This document shows positions 1-11,442 of a DNA stretch of 14,697 nucleotides, one piece after another. The notes under the pieces were generated by a model. The model was not told where the DNA came from and did no database searches. It saw nothing but the letters and a program-made list of their open reading frames with translations. The stretch spans positions 1,936 to 16,632 of the forward strand of contig JADGJT010000439.1 in assembly GCA_027604005.1 (NCBI GenBank), in the 5' to 3' direction. Numbering within the stretch: the first letter of the stretch is position 1; each line of letters opens with the position of its first letter. The stretch comes from Dinochytrium kinnereticum. Lineage: Eukaryota > Chytridiomycota > Chytridiomycetes > Chytridiales > Chytridiaceae. The translations under genes were made by a program, and so were the position numbers.

Positions 1-32
1 AATGCCATCGTGGGCCTTGTTTCAAATATAGC

Positions 33-71
33 GGGGAGACTGTCTCCCCCACCCCCCCCCCCCCCCCCCAC
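33..71. repeat. Hairpin followed by a poly-C tract in a probable intron
   Basis: GGGGAGA (33-39) and TCTCCCC (43-49) form a perfect 7-base inverted repeat with a 3-base loop. It runs straight into a run of 18 C at 52-69. The tract lies upstream of the TTATAG acceptor at 135-140, so it is probably inside an intron of the left-edge gene. Homopolymers of this length are also prone to length error in sequencing. Confidence 0.75.
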
Positions 72-140
72 TTTTTCCATTCCTTTAACCTTTTTCATTG
101 TTCCCACCTAAATTCTAATACATTAAATAAAAAATTATAG

Positions 141-703
141 ATTCATGAACGAAATATCGACAAGATTGAGACAGAGCTCCGCGGCATTCCTACCAGCAGT
201 TTTCAAGATCCCTATGCGAGTGAGGAGATTCAGGAGCTGAAGAAGCGACATGGAGAACTTAAAGAAACAATTTTGGAGTATTGCGATGATTTAAAAACGG
301 CTCGTGATGCCATAATTCGTTACATGAACGAGATGGAGAGATACAATGAGGAGAGCATAACCGATCTGCAACATGCCGGTACTCCTTATTATCGACAAGT
401 ACATGACAATACGAGCCAAATACAGGTACCAGCTTTTCTTTATTTGAAAATGTATTGTGATTTGGGAGGGGGGCGATTATTGAATGTTTTTGGTAGGGCT
501 CCGATGATGGTGAAATGATGGATGGGGGTGGTGAGTTGATGAGGAGGTTGGAGAGAAAGGTTTTGGAGGAGCTGAACACTCAGGTTAAGGCGTGGGATGA
601 GGAGAGGCTTTTTAAGAAGATATTTGAGTGGACAAAGACGGAGATTCAAAGGAGCATTCACTCTCATGTTGACGCGGTAGTGAAGAAGGAGGAATTGGAG
701 TAG
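141..703 (+). CDS. 3' part of an unrecognised helical protein gene (two exons seen)
   Basis: I do not recognise this protein. Two exons read in one frame: 141-425 (95 codons) and 497-703 (68 codons plus TAG), joined by a phase-0 intron at 426-496 (donor GTACCA, acceptor TTGGTAG). The first exon follows a TTATAG acceptor at 135-140 and begins IHERNIDKIETEL. The product is rich in Glu, Lys, Arg and Leu with heptad-like spacing (EEIQELKKRHGELKETILEY; later RRLERKVLEELNTQ), which suggests long helices or a coiled coil. An acidic, Gly-rich linker (GSDDGEMMDGGG) begins the last exon. No membrane segment or signal peptide is visible. The 5' part of the gene lies left of the window or in bases 1-40, where several exon ends are possible. 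A structural or complex-subunit role is a guess only. Exon calls are fairly sure; function is unknown. Confidence 0.7.
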
Positions 704-1038
704 CCTTTCTTCTTCTTCTTTCTTTTCCTTCTTTTCCTTCTGGCACAACTCTTTTGCTGCATGAGAAGTATACCAAGCATATCACCCATGTATTGCAGCA
801 TCCGCAGAATAATAAACAGCGTCAGTATCAGGCATCGCCTCTGCAACCAACTTCTTGAGTTTCGTGACATGCGTTTCCCGTCCTGACGTGTCTTGCACCA
901 CCACCCCCTTTTATTATTTTATTTTTTTTTTGCTTCTGCATCACCATCCGTGGTTTCATCAGCGACGGGCTGCCCCTTATTGCAGCTGACACTTCTCCCC
1001 CAAAACCCATTCATCCCGTCCCCTCCCTCCGACATCCC
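704..1038. promoter_or_regulatory. Intergenic region, probable 3' end of the left gene and promoter of the kinase gene
   Basis: This gap opens with a pure pyrimidine tract (704-741, 38 bases, no purine) directly after the TAG stop. A second T-rich block lies at 909-930, and a C/T-rich stretch runs to the kinase ATG at 1039, as is common for fungal promoters and leaders. No clear TATA box, CCAAT box or AATAAA signal was found. Long minus-strand reading frames here are low in complexity and look like shadows. Confidence 0.5.
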
Positions 1039-3071
1039 ATGCTCAGTGGAGCCATGATCGCCCGCTCATCCGACTACGTTAGCGAAGACCAGGTGCCGTT
1101 CTTGGATGTGTCGATCGATCATGATAACCTTTTGGTGAGGAGTCCTCTTTCTTGGTTTTCTTGCTTGCATGGTTGTTTTTTCTTTTCTTTGGTGGTGTCG
1201 TTGAGGGGTAAGGCTGAACGAGCTTGTGCTTTTTGGTTCTTCTTGTTTTTATTAGAGTGGATCGGCTGAGGTCCTTGGGAAGGCTTTTCCGATGTGGAAG
1301 GGTGAAGATATCTTGCTTGTTCAGCAGACGGATGGAATCACAAAGTAAGGATAGGCCGAGGGCTTAAACATGCACTGAGGCTAACCTTCTTGCTTTTAGT
1401 AAACGTAAGACTTTTGCTGGCTGGAGAGGATGGACTAACCATTCTGTAAACAGTTGTGTTGGGGCTGCATAGACCTTCACAAACCAATGTCTTGATCCGA
1501 ACTTATGGTGTTGGATCGGATATACTCATTGATAGGAAGCAGGAGTTAATGGTTCGCTTGATTCTCTATTTCACCCACTCATCATCATTCTTTCTTTACT
1601 TCGGGGGCTGTCCTTATTGGTTCTTATTTTGATTTTGTTATAGAACATGCTGGTGTTGTCCGAAAAGGGACTTTCACCTCCGTTATTTTGCAGGTTCCAT
1701 AATGGGCTTGTTTATGGATTCACAGGTTGGTCTTTTTTCCTTAGGGTTCTCTTGTTCGTAGGGCTTTTATGAACTGGCATGGTGACTTTTTTTTTGCCGT
1801 CTCCTTTTCCCTTATCGTAGATGGGAAGCCTCTTTCTGTTGAAGGTGAGTCTTGAAACTTATTATTTTTTTTAGCGGTGGTTTACAAAGCTTTTTTTTCT
1901 TGGTGGTTCATAATTTTTAATTTTTTTTTCTCTGGGGGGGATGGATAGACATGCAGAACCCCAAGATTGCACCATTAGTAGCGAGTCACCTTGCTCGATG
2001 GCATAAGGTGACGCTTCCGAAAAAAGAGGCAAAGCCAGGGCTATTTGATACGCTTTACCGATGGCTTGAGTCTGGTGAGTCTTGTTTTTCTTTCCTCTCT
2101 TATCCTTCGCTGGAAGAGAGGGGCCTTCTTTTTTTTTCTTGTTCCTTTCTGACACATTTTTATTATCAAAATAAAAAGCCCCGGAATCCTTCACATCCAA
2201 AATCGAGTCAGTCGAGTCGCTCGCTTTTAAGACGAAAGCAGAGGTCTTGGATGAGGTAATACCTTTCCTTATGAGCTTTGGGGATGCTAATGCCATCGGC
2301 ACCTTTTCCTTTTGCTGTTTTGAAAAAAGCTCCATATCTTAAGGGACCACCTCGAAACAGTCAAATCTCCGATCGTTTTCAGCCACTGTGATCTCCTCTC
2401 CGCCAATATCATCTACTCCGCCAAAGACAATGCTATCAACTGTGAGTCTTTTCGTGAAGAGAAGGAGGGAAGGAAGGACATGAAAGCGCTAATTTGTGTT
2501 TTTTTATTTTTTTCCTGCTTGGTAGTCATCGACTATGAGTACGGACAGTACAATCCTAGAGGGTTTGACATTGGGAACCACTTTTGCGAGTACGCGGGCT
2601 TTGATTGTGACTGGGGGTTGTACCCTTCTGAGGCTTACCAGAGGGTCTGGCTTGCAGGGTACCTCACATCGTCGAACGGGAGTAGGTGCTTTCACGTGAA
2701 ATCACTAGTTCACCTTTTCATTTTTTTTTTTTCTTCTTTTTGATGTTGTTGATGCTGACTTTTGTCTTTATTCTATCTCATCCCTTTGTATCTGAATGAA
2801 TAGCTGAGCCTGCCGAATGTGAAGTATCCAAGCTTTACGCCGAGGTGAACAAGTACGCTCTGGCAGCGCACATGTTCTGGGGCATATGGGCTCTTGTTCA
2901 GGTGAGCACTTTCCAGACTCTCTTTGACATCTTCGACGGTTGAGGGGGTTCTAATGATGCTGCTGGCGTTTATAGTCGCAGATATCGGATCTTGACTTTG
3001 ATTATGCGGGATACGCGCAGAAGAGGTTCAGCGAGTATCTGTGCCGCAAGAACCAGTTTTTCTCTCTGTAG
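1039..3071 (+). CDS. EKI1: Ethanolamine kinase (choline/ethanolamine kinase family)
   Basis: The enzyme phosphorylates ethanolamine with ATP, the first step of the CDP-ethanolamine (Kennedy) route to phosphatidylethanolamine; it is expected to be cytosolic. Twelve exons join in frame: 1039-1134, 1256-1344, 1400-1404, 1454-1551, 1644-1725, 1821-1844, 1949-2074, 2179-2255, 2330-2441, 2526-2681, 2804-2901, 2976-3071, giving 352 residues, normal for the family. Family marks are GITNKL (59-64), the Brenner-type catalytic motif HCDLLSANI (H218, D220, N225), IDYEY (D239, E241) and DIGNHFCEY (251-259). HCDLL rather than the HNDCQ of choline kinases, and LDFDYAGYA near the end, favour ethanolamine over choline, though dual use is possible. 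Donors GTTCGC (1552) and GTTGGT (1726) are weak. The start at 1039 is the first of two nearby in-frame ATGs (1039, 1054); either could be used. Confidence 0.93.
1400..1404 (+). other. 5-base microexon in the ethanolamine kinase gene
   Basis: The five bases TAAAC lie between a TTTTAG acceptor ending at 1399 and a GTAAGA donor starting at 1405. They supply the last base of Asn62, all of Lys63 and the first base of Leu64 in the conserved GITNKL motif. Skipping them, or reading through either flanking intron (55 and 49 bases), breaks the motif and brings an early stop. The motif match and exact phase fit support the call strongly. Confidence 0.88.
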
Positions 3072-3485
3072 GCGTGTTTCTTCTTTTTTCTATTTCTTCA
3101 GTAACAACAAAAAATGACATTGAAATGAAATTGAAATAGAGGAATAGAGAAGCGGAGAAGTTAATATTTATTATAATCTGATGAGGATATATCGCTGGTG
3201 TTTATTATGATGGGAGTTGGATTTCTTGAGATATTATTGAACTGCTTGTTTTATTGAGGATATGATGACTGATGATGAGAGTTTGGATGGCAGAATATTA
3301 TTATTAATAATGTAATTACACATACATATAAATAATAATTGAATGGAATGGTGATGGAGCATGGATGATGCTTCGGATGAATGTTGATTTATTATTATTA
3401 GTTGATTCGGGATGAACCGGAGGACAGGAGATGAACCCAACAACCCCTATTTAATAAATTAATAAATTAATTGAATAATGGCTGG

Positions 3486-3509
3486 CTGACTGACGTAATG
3501 AACAGTCAG
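3486..3509. promoter_or_regulatory. Inverted repeat enclosing a CRE-like TGACGTAA
   Basis: CTGACTG (3486-3492) and CAGTCAG (3503-3509) are perfect inverted copies. TGACGTAA (3491-3498), a sequence bound by many fungal CRE-type bZIP factors, overlaps the left arm. It lies about 480 bases upstream of the malate synthase ATG. An eight-base site can occur by chance, so a regulatory role is only a suggestion. Confidence 0.25.
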
Positions 3510-3598
3510 GCAAGTGCAGGTCACACCCCCTGCCTTCGGGAATGGCCGGGATGCTGCAGCATTTTCAATTTCATCAGGAAGAAACATTCAGCAAACAG

Positions 3599-3603
3599 CC
3601 AAT
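3599..3603 (+). promoter_or_regulatory. CCAAT box upstream of malate synthase
   Basis: CCAAT on the + strand about 380 bases before the start codon, the pentamer bound by the fungal HAP/NF-Y complex. The match is exact but short, so function is inferred only. Confidence 0.25.
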
Positions 3604-3979
3604 GAGAATAATCTGTTCATCATTTGGTTCCTGAGAATATTCCTCCCAAGCAATAAATACAGCTTATTTGTTTGAAAACAGCATGTGGCGGAGAGAGAAG
3701 TTCCACGCAAATAATTAATTATTTCCTGGTGGAATGATTGTCAGCGGAACAAGAACTCCAACAACAATATTCCACAATATTCAATAATAATAATGATAAT
3801 AAAATAACTCTGAAAACAGAGAGAGAAAAGGCAGAAGGAAGGGAGAAGAATATTCTGCTGAATTTCTCTTGCCTCACTCCACCTGCAGCCATCGCATCCT
3901 TCCCACACAACGCTCAACTCAACCGCCAGACCACCCAACCCCCACACACTCTCTCCCTTCGCACCATCCATCGACCGGA

Positions 3980-6461
<2,482 letters not shown>

Positions 6462-7649
6462 GGCAACCAAAACAACAACAAAAAAGAAAGGCCAAAAGGC
6501 ATCTCCCTTTTGTTCTCTTTGCTACCTGGTGCGATTCTCTCTTTCATGAGATGTGAGGTTCTTTCGCGTGCACGAATAAGGCACTACTTTTTTTTTTGTT
6601 GTTGTTCTCGCCTCCTTCCTTTTGTTGCTGATGGCACTTTCATGCTTCATCCTCTTTTGCCTATGAGCCAACTCAAAATTTTTTCTCTCTTCTTTTTTAT
6701 TATTTTATATGCTTACGGTTTGCTTGTTGTTTTTTTTTGCCATTGCCTCCTTTGGATTTTTTTTTCTTCGCCTTCTCCTTTTTCGGTTGATGTTTGGGGT
6801 TAGGGATTTGTGGTTGTTTGCTTTTTGTCGGCTTTTTGTTGGATATGATCGGTTTCTTCTCCTAACCCCTCCCTGTCGCCGTCCTTTTGTTTTTGCTTGG
6901 CTGTTGAAATAAAGGAAATGAAATGAAGTTGTGTTGGATAGTCGATATTCATGTTGATGTTCTGGTGCCTAATTGTTGCTTTTTATTCTCCTTTCTTTCT
7001 CGTCCTTCGTGTGTGTGTATGCGACTTGACTTCTTTTCTTTTTTTCTTTTTCATTGGCTAATTTGAACAACCTTGATGTGTTATCCTTTTTCTTTTCTGT
7101 TAAGCTTAGTAAAGACTCACGGTCACTAACATATCCGGTCAACACGACTTTTTTGACTGACGCGTGGACCGGATTTTATGTATTTCAAGTGCCTGTACAA
7201 ATAAATGTATTCTCGATGTCGATGTCCAGTTCAGAGTTTTTTTTTTATATTTTATTTTCGGTTATTAAAGTATTAAGGCGTGCCTTTTGAGGAGGCAAAG
7301 ATGGTATGCTTGATGACTCCTCGCTTTGAAGGCTATTCTTATTGCTATTGTGATTGTTTTGTTTTGCTTTTGTATAAGAGGATTATAATATGCATGGGAC
7401 AGAATGAAAGCTTTGAATAAGGAGATGATTCTTTCTCAATGTCAAATACACCATGTTTTCACCTTCAATAAATAGTTGAAAAAAACCAAAGAAAAAAAAA
7501 CCAAAGAAAAAAAAGAAAAAGAAGCGAAAGCGCGTCCTCTTGCAAAGGAGTCTTAAAACACAAATCTCCAACATCATCACCTCTCACCTCCGTCACAAAA
7601 CCAAACAAAAGCAAAGGAGTCATTTACCTCTCCCAACACCCCAATCCCT
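6462..7649. other. Convergent intergenic region, malate synthase and coiled-coil gene 3' ends
   Basis: No gene was recognised in these 1188 bases between two convergent genes. The + strand is strongly T-rich through about 7080, as expected of a long 3' untranslated region or spacer. From about 7478 to 7525 it turns A-rich, with AACCAAAGAAAAAAAA occurring twice in tandem. On the minus strand this is the T-rich 3' flank of the gene ending at 7650. Reading frames in the region are runs of Phe, Leu and Lys from base bias. Confidence 0.6.
6908..6913 (+). terminator. Candidate polyadenylation signal of malate synthase
   Basis: A canonical AATAAA lies 447 bases after the malate synthase stop. A second lies at 7200-7205. 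Fungal 3' ends often lack a strict hexamer, so neither is certain. Confidence 0.35.
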
Positions 7650-8614
7650 TCACTCCACCTCAGCCCTCTCCCGAACAACCTCTTCAATGATCTCCTCCAC
7701 AAACCGAACACTGAACGCGTCGACTGTAGCTTGAAGATTATCCAACTGGGACTGTGAGGATACGTTGTCAAGCTCTTGTTTCACTAGGGTGGCGAGGGTG
7801 AGTTGGAGGGCGGGGGTTGTGCGGTTGGTCTTGCAAAGGGTGTGGAGGGAATAGAGAGGCTGAATAGGGGGGGGATGGTCCCGAGTGTAGGGATTGTTAG
7901 CAATTGTGCGAAACAAGATTATGGTGAGAAAATTGAGTTCAACAACCACGAACGGGTACTCCTTCAAAAGAGTATAGATGAAACAAGAGAAATCAGCTTA
8001 TTTTACCAACTAATACCATTACTGGCCCCCCCCCCCCCACAACAACAACAAAAAAAAACAAAAAAAAAAAAGAAGCAAAACAAACAAAAACCACGCAAAA
8101 AACCCACACAAAAAAACAAACAACAACAAAAAAATATGCAAACCTCATGAACACCAAACCCTTCCTCGCCCTCCCCAATCTCCTCACCACTCGCCTCCCC
8201 CGCGACCTTCTCCAAAACCTCAATCTTCTCCTTCACCTTCTCCCAATCCGACACCTCATTCGCCGCCTGGACGGCCGCACCTCTCCACCGCTTCACACGT
8301 TCCATCATCTCTCTCACAATCTGCTGAGAAGGAATTGCACGAGCCGGCGGGACGGAAGGTCGACGTGTCTGAAGGGACTCGAGACGTGTTTGCTGGGTCT
8401 ATCATGATGACATGAATTGGCTTGTTGGCTCATGAAGTTGGTGCGAGCGGATGAAAGGATGTTTTAAGATGGAGGGAGGAGGTGAGGGTAGTTAGTTTTT
8501 TTTTACCTTGAGTTCGGATTGGAGGTTGGTGAGGGATTTGGTGAGGTTGGTGAGGATGGTGGAGGTTTCTTGGAGACGGTTGGGTGGGTGGTTGGTGATG
8601 TAATCTTCGACTTG
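7650..8614 (-). CDS. Unrecognised coiled-coil protein, last three exons
   Basis: I do not recognise the family. Reading on the minus strand, three exons join with phase-0 introns: 8614-8507 (36 codons), 8398-8144 (85 codons) and 7859-7650 (69 codons plus TGA). Introns are 8506-8399 (GTAAAA..GATAG) and 8143-7860 (GTTTGC..TTCAG). The 190 residues are almost all helix-forming: QVEDYITNHPPNRLQETST, LTNLTKSLTNLQSELK, IVREMMERVKRWR, WEKVKEKIEVLEKVAGEAS and LVKQELDNVSSQSQLDNLQ, ending FVEEIIEEVVRERAEVE. Gly/Glu-rich and Pro-rich stretches separate the helices. No membrane segment is visible. The sequence has the general look of a coiled-coil subunit of a larger complex, such as a nuclear pore, kinetochore or transport component, but nothing identifies which. 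The 5' part probably lies at 8730-9209. Confidence 0.72.
8026..8135. repeat. A/C-only low-complexity stretch in an intron
   Basis: A run of 13 C (8026-8038) is followed by about 95 bases of almost only A and C, with AAC repeats at both ends and just a few G. It lies inside the last intron of the minus-strand coiled-coil gene, where it reads as G/T-rich and ends well before the acceptor. It is probably a simple-sequence expansion. Confidence 0.8.
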
Positions 8615-8827
8615 CTGTTGGTGAAAACCCCCCCGGCACACGGGCGAATGAGAGATTAGAATAAAAACGCATTACCATTCCATCCCGGTATCGATAACCA
8701 TTCAATCAACAACAAAAAAAAAAAGGAACAGTGTTGAAGTAAAAACGCAGCTACGAAAAGAAAAACAACACAATTCAAGGAATGGATAATTAAAAGCAGT
8801 TATAGTTGATAACAACAAGAATGCGTA

Positions 8828-9209
8828 TCAATAAACATAATCACCAACCATCCCAACAACATCCCTCATCCTCGCCACAATATTCTTCCGGCATCGCTCG
8901 TCATCCAAATCGGCGGTTCGAAGCCTTTCCGTGACCATCCTTTGAATATCTGGCTGCGGAGTGGTCATTTCTCGAAGCTGTTGGTCAAGGCCAACAGCCT
9001 CCAAGCGCGCCTCATGCGCCTCCAGGCCCCTTTTAAAGTCATCAAAAAGGTGGTGGATAGCACCTTGCATGGACAAATTTTGAATTTTTGGTGTCGTTTG
9101 GACGAGAGGCGGGCAAGCAACAATTGCTGACAGGAGAGGAGAATACTCAGATAAAGTAACAAACACGCTCACAAAAGTCGTCTATGTACTTTCCTCGCGA
9201 GGAACGCAT
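8828..9209 (-). CDS. Probable 5' exons of the coiled-coil gene, or a separate small gene
   Basis: A clear open frame on the minus strand starts after a CCTGTCAG acceptor (exon start 9126) and reads IQNLSMQGAIHHLFDDFKRG, then EAHEARLEAVGLDQQLREM and RMRDVVGMVGDY, another helical, charged sequence. It stops at TGA 8830-8828. Alternatively a donor GTTTAT at 8836 leaves after GDY, an ideal acceptor TTTTCGTAG ends at 8751, and a 21-base exon (8750-8730) then splices in phase 0 to the exon starting at 8614. A possible first exon is 9209-9167, starting MRSSRGKYIDDF and joined by a very short 40-base intron. With all these pieces the protein would be 308 residues. The main exon is fairly safe; its start, and whether it joins the downstream exons, are uncertain. 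The ATG at 9209 lies only 51 bases past the stop of the TPR gene. Confidence 0.45.
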
Positions 9210-9260
9210 TACGGAATTTCTATTAGCGACCAGCACCATCATTACTTATCCCCATCTGTT

Positions 9261-11442
9261 TCAGGCAACAGAGGCGCTCCCCTCCCGAACATGCTTCAGT
9301 CGTCCCATAACTCCCCTCCTGAGCCAAACCAAAACCGTGTCGGTTCTCTGAGTGTAGAGAGGGTACTGTTTCAAATTCGTTCCGCTCCCGCCACTGCCAC
9401 CCACCTCTTTCCTCGTCTCCTTCTTAACCACAGAAGTGGGGGCCTTCTCCTTCAACGCCATGACGCCTTCAATCTCCCCATGAGCTCCATCGGGCCCCCC
9501 ATCGGGCCCTACAATTAAGGCCGGCTGAGAGGGTTTTTCCTTCACGTCTGGTGACGCCTGTGACCGAAACAATCCACGAAGCTTTCTCAAAACCTCTAGG
9601 TAATCTGCCTGCCCCATGCTTCGAGCCGGGAGAAAGATTGGGTAGCCTTCAATGAGAGTATGCATCTGCATGATCCTCTCATGCCACTGCAAGGCCGTCT
9701 GCCATTCTCCAAGGATAAGATAATTGATCCCTATCACGAACCAAGCTTCAACAAGAAGGGGGTGGTAGGTAGACGCTTTGTCGAGGTTTTCAGGGAGGTC
9801 CTGGAGACACCCAGGACAGCATCCGTGTTTTGAGTCAACGTGGCCAACGCTGCCATCCGCCATCAGGGTCGATAATGCTGTTCGGCTTGGAAGGTTCTTC
9901 ACAAAGTCAGGTAGGGTATCAACGTTAGCTATATGTGTGTCAGAGGCCTTTACGGGGATTAGCGGCGGCGATTCAGATGCAAGTGCCTCGCCACCAGCGG
10001 GATGGACAAAGGATGGTAAACCTTCGGGGTAGGACGACAGAAATGAGCAGTAATCTCGGACGGACTTGCGGGCGAGCTGGGTCACCTGGCTAGAGCACTT
10101 ATCAAGGGCGGCGATGTAGTCCGTGCAGAATTCCGGATTATAGTCGATGGCAGCAAAAGGTATCTCGTTGCGGGAGGGCTTCGCACCTGGGGATGCGGTC
10201 CCTTTATTCGAGCTGTAGCCATGCTTCTTGTTGACTCCCTGAATGGCTCGCTCCATGAGTGATAAAGCATATTGATGATAACACGCTCCGCGCAGGAAAA
10301 CAAGCTGACTCTCGCAGCAGGCATCCTCGGCGGTGTTTTTCAAGGCATGCTGCTGCCGCCTTCGAACCAAGCTAATAGCGGTCTTAAAGTCTTTCAGGGC
10401 GAGTGAGTACTCCTCGCGGAATCCATGAATCATAGCCCTCGTCCGGTAATAAGCAGGCACACCTGGTTGGCCTTCGATAATCTCGTCAAGGACGGCGGTG
10501 GTTGTAGATTCAGCGAGCATCCGTGATGGGATCTTCTCGTGGAAAAAGTGAACGTAAAGGGCATCGATATGTCTACTGTTCTTTTTCAGGACCTAAACGA
10601 CGGTTCCATGGTGCGTAGTTCCAAATAGAATATGAGAATGATAAGTCAGCGTAAAAGGCCATCAAAAAACAACACTAAGAAAACAATAAACAACAACGCC
10701 TCCCCCTTTCAGGGACAGGGACCTTCCATTTAAACCTTATCAGGAAGTACAGCTTGCAGCGGAAAATGCTAGAAAGCGACTGTCTTCGGTCAACAGCTAT
10801 GCAAACTTCCTTGCGGGGTTTCCAATGGACTTTGACAGAGCCATGATTGCTGCTTACCTTTGAGGCAATATCGTCAAGGGCAGAGGCACTCTGCATGGCC
10901 AGCACCGATGTGGCAATCTCATCGATGCGATAAGCCTGTGCAAGCTTTGCAACTGCCAACTCCCGAAGACGATTCTGTCGCATATGAGAAACCCTCCCAA
11001 AGCCATTTGCATGGTGATGGTGCTGGTTGTGGTGAGAGCCCATGAAACCAGATCCCTGAATAGACGAAACAGCCCTGATGGCAAGCTCTGCAGCCTCATC
11101 GACAAGCTTCCTTATGGCAAAGAGGTTGCGAAAGACGGTGGCATCAATTGGATGGGGTTTTGTGGAGCCATTGATGTCGATAAGGGATTGGAACAGCTCA
11201 TGTGGAAGGGATAGCCAGGGCCCATGGTAGCTAGCAATGTACGGGAAGTGCTTGTTACGGCAGATGAGAATGGTGCCGGTCCCGCCGGAGCCGATGCCCG
11301 AGCTGCCGTTCATGCCAGCAGCGCCAGGCAGAGTGTTTTTACACTGCGAGTGCGGAGAAGGCGGGCCGCTGCTGCAGCCGCCGTCGATGGATGAGGATGG
11401 GCTGGAGGGAGATGGGCAGGACGGCGGGGATGCCAGCGTCAT
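9261..11442 (-). CDS. TPR-like helical protein, function unknown
   Basis: Two exons on the minus strand, 11442-10858 (195 codons) and 10592-9261 (443 codons plus TGA), joined by a 265-base phase-0 intron (GTAAGC..TTTAG), give 638 residues. The N-terminus is low-complexity Ser/Pro/Gly (about 1-56) with the first ATG at 11442. A conserved-looking part follows: YHGPWLSLP (72-80), helices to 195, a His-rich insert (137-144), then across the splice VHFFHEKIPSR (209-219). TPR-like helix pairs appear near 242-275 (AYYRTRAMIHGFREEYSLAL) and 476-505 (VEAWFVIGINYLILGEWQTA). A small Cys cluster HGCCPGC (451-457) might bind metal. The FFHEKIPSR..YRTRAMI layout resembles uncharacterised fungal TPR-domain proteins, from memory. 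It could be a scaffold protein; no catalytic motif is seen. It is divergent from the SCAMP gene. Confidence 0.85.

Larger units (their letters stand above)
3072..3979. promoter_or_regulatory. Intergenic region: kinase 3' end, AT-rich spacer, malate synthase promoter and leader
   Basis: No gene was recognised in these 908 bases. The left half is AT-rich, with alternating TTATTA and AATAAT stretches at about 3297-3340 and 3450-3475, and should contain the kinase 3' untranslated region. The right half holds a CCAAT box (3599-3603) and a C/A-rich leader with few G (about 3920-3970) running up to the malate synthase ATG. Reading frames of 60-139 codons here are low in complexity and overlap one another on both strands. 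Confidence 0.5.

Noticed and set aside
1871..2335. Minus-strand reading frame of 154 codons
   Set aside because: It crosses introns and exons of the kinase gene on the opposite strand, where exons are supported by family motifs.
6510..6912. Overlapping Phe/Leu-rich frames suggesting membrane peptides after malate synthase
   Set aside because: They arise from the T-rich 3' region; there is no start context, splice support or conservation signal.
8430..8705. Minus-strand Pro/His-rich frame of 91 codons
   Set aside because: It is the wrong frame of the exon at 8507-8614, whose other frame gives a helical protein with matching splice phases.
10675..10857. Continuation of the TPR reading frame past residue 195 into a 60-codon tail
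   Set aside because: A GTAAGC donor at 10857 and a TTTAG acceptor ending at 10593 join the two halves in phase 0 into a continuous conserved-looking protein; the tail is intron readthrough.
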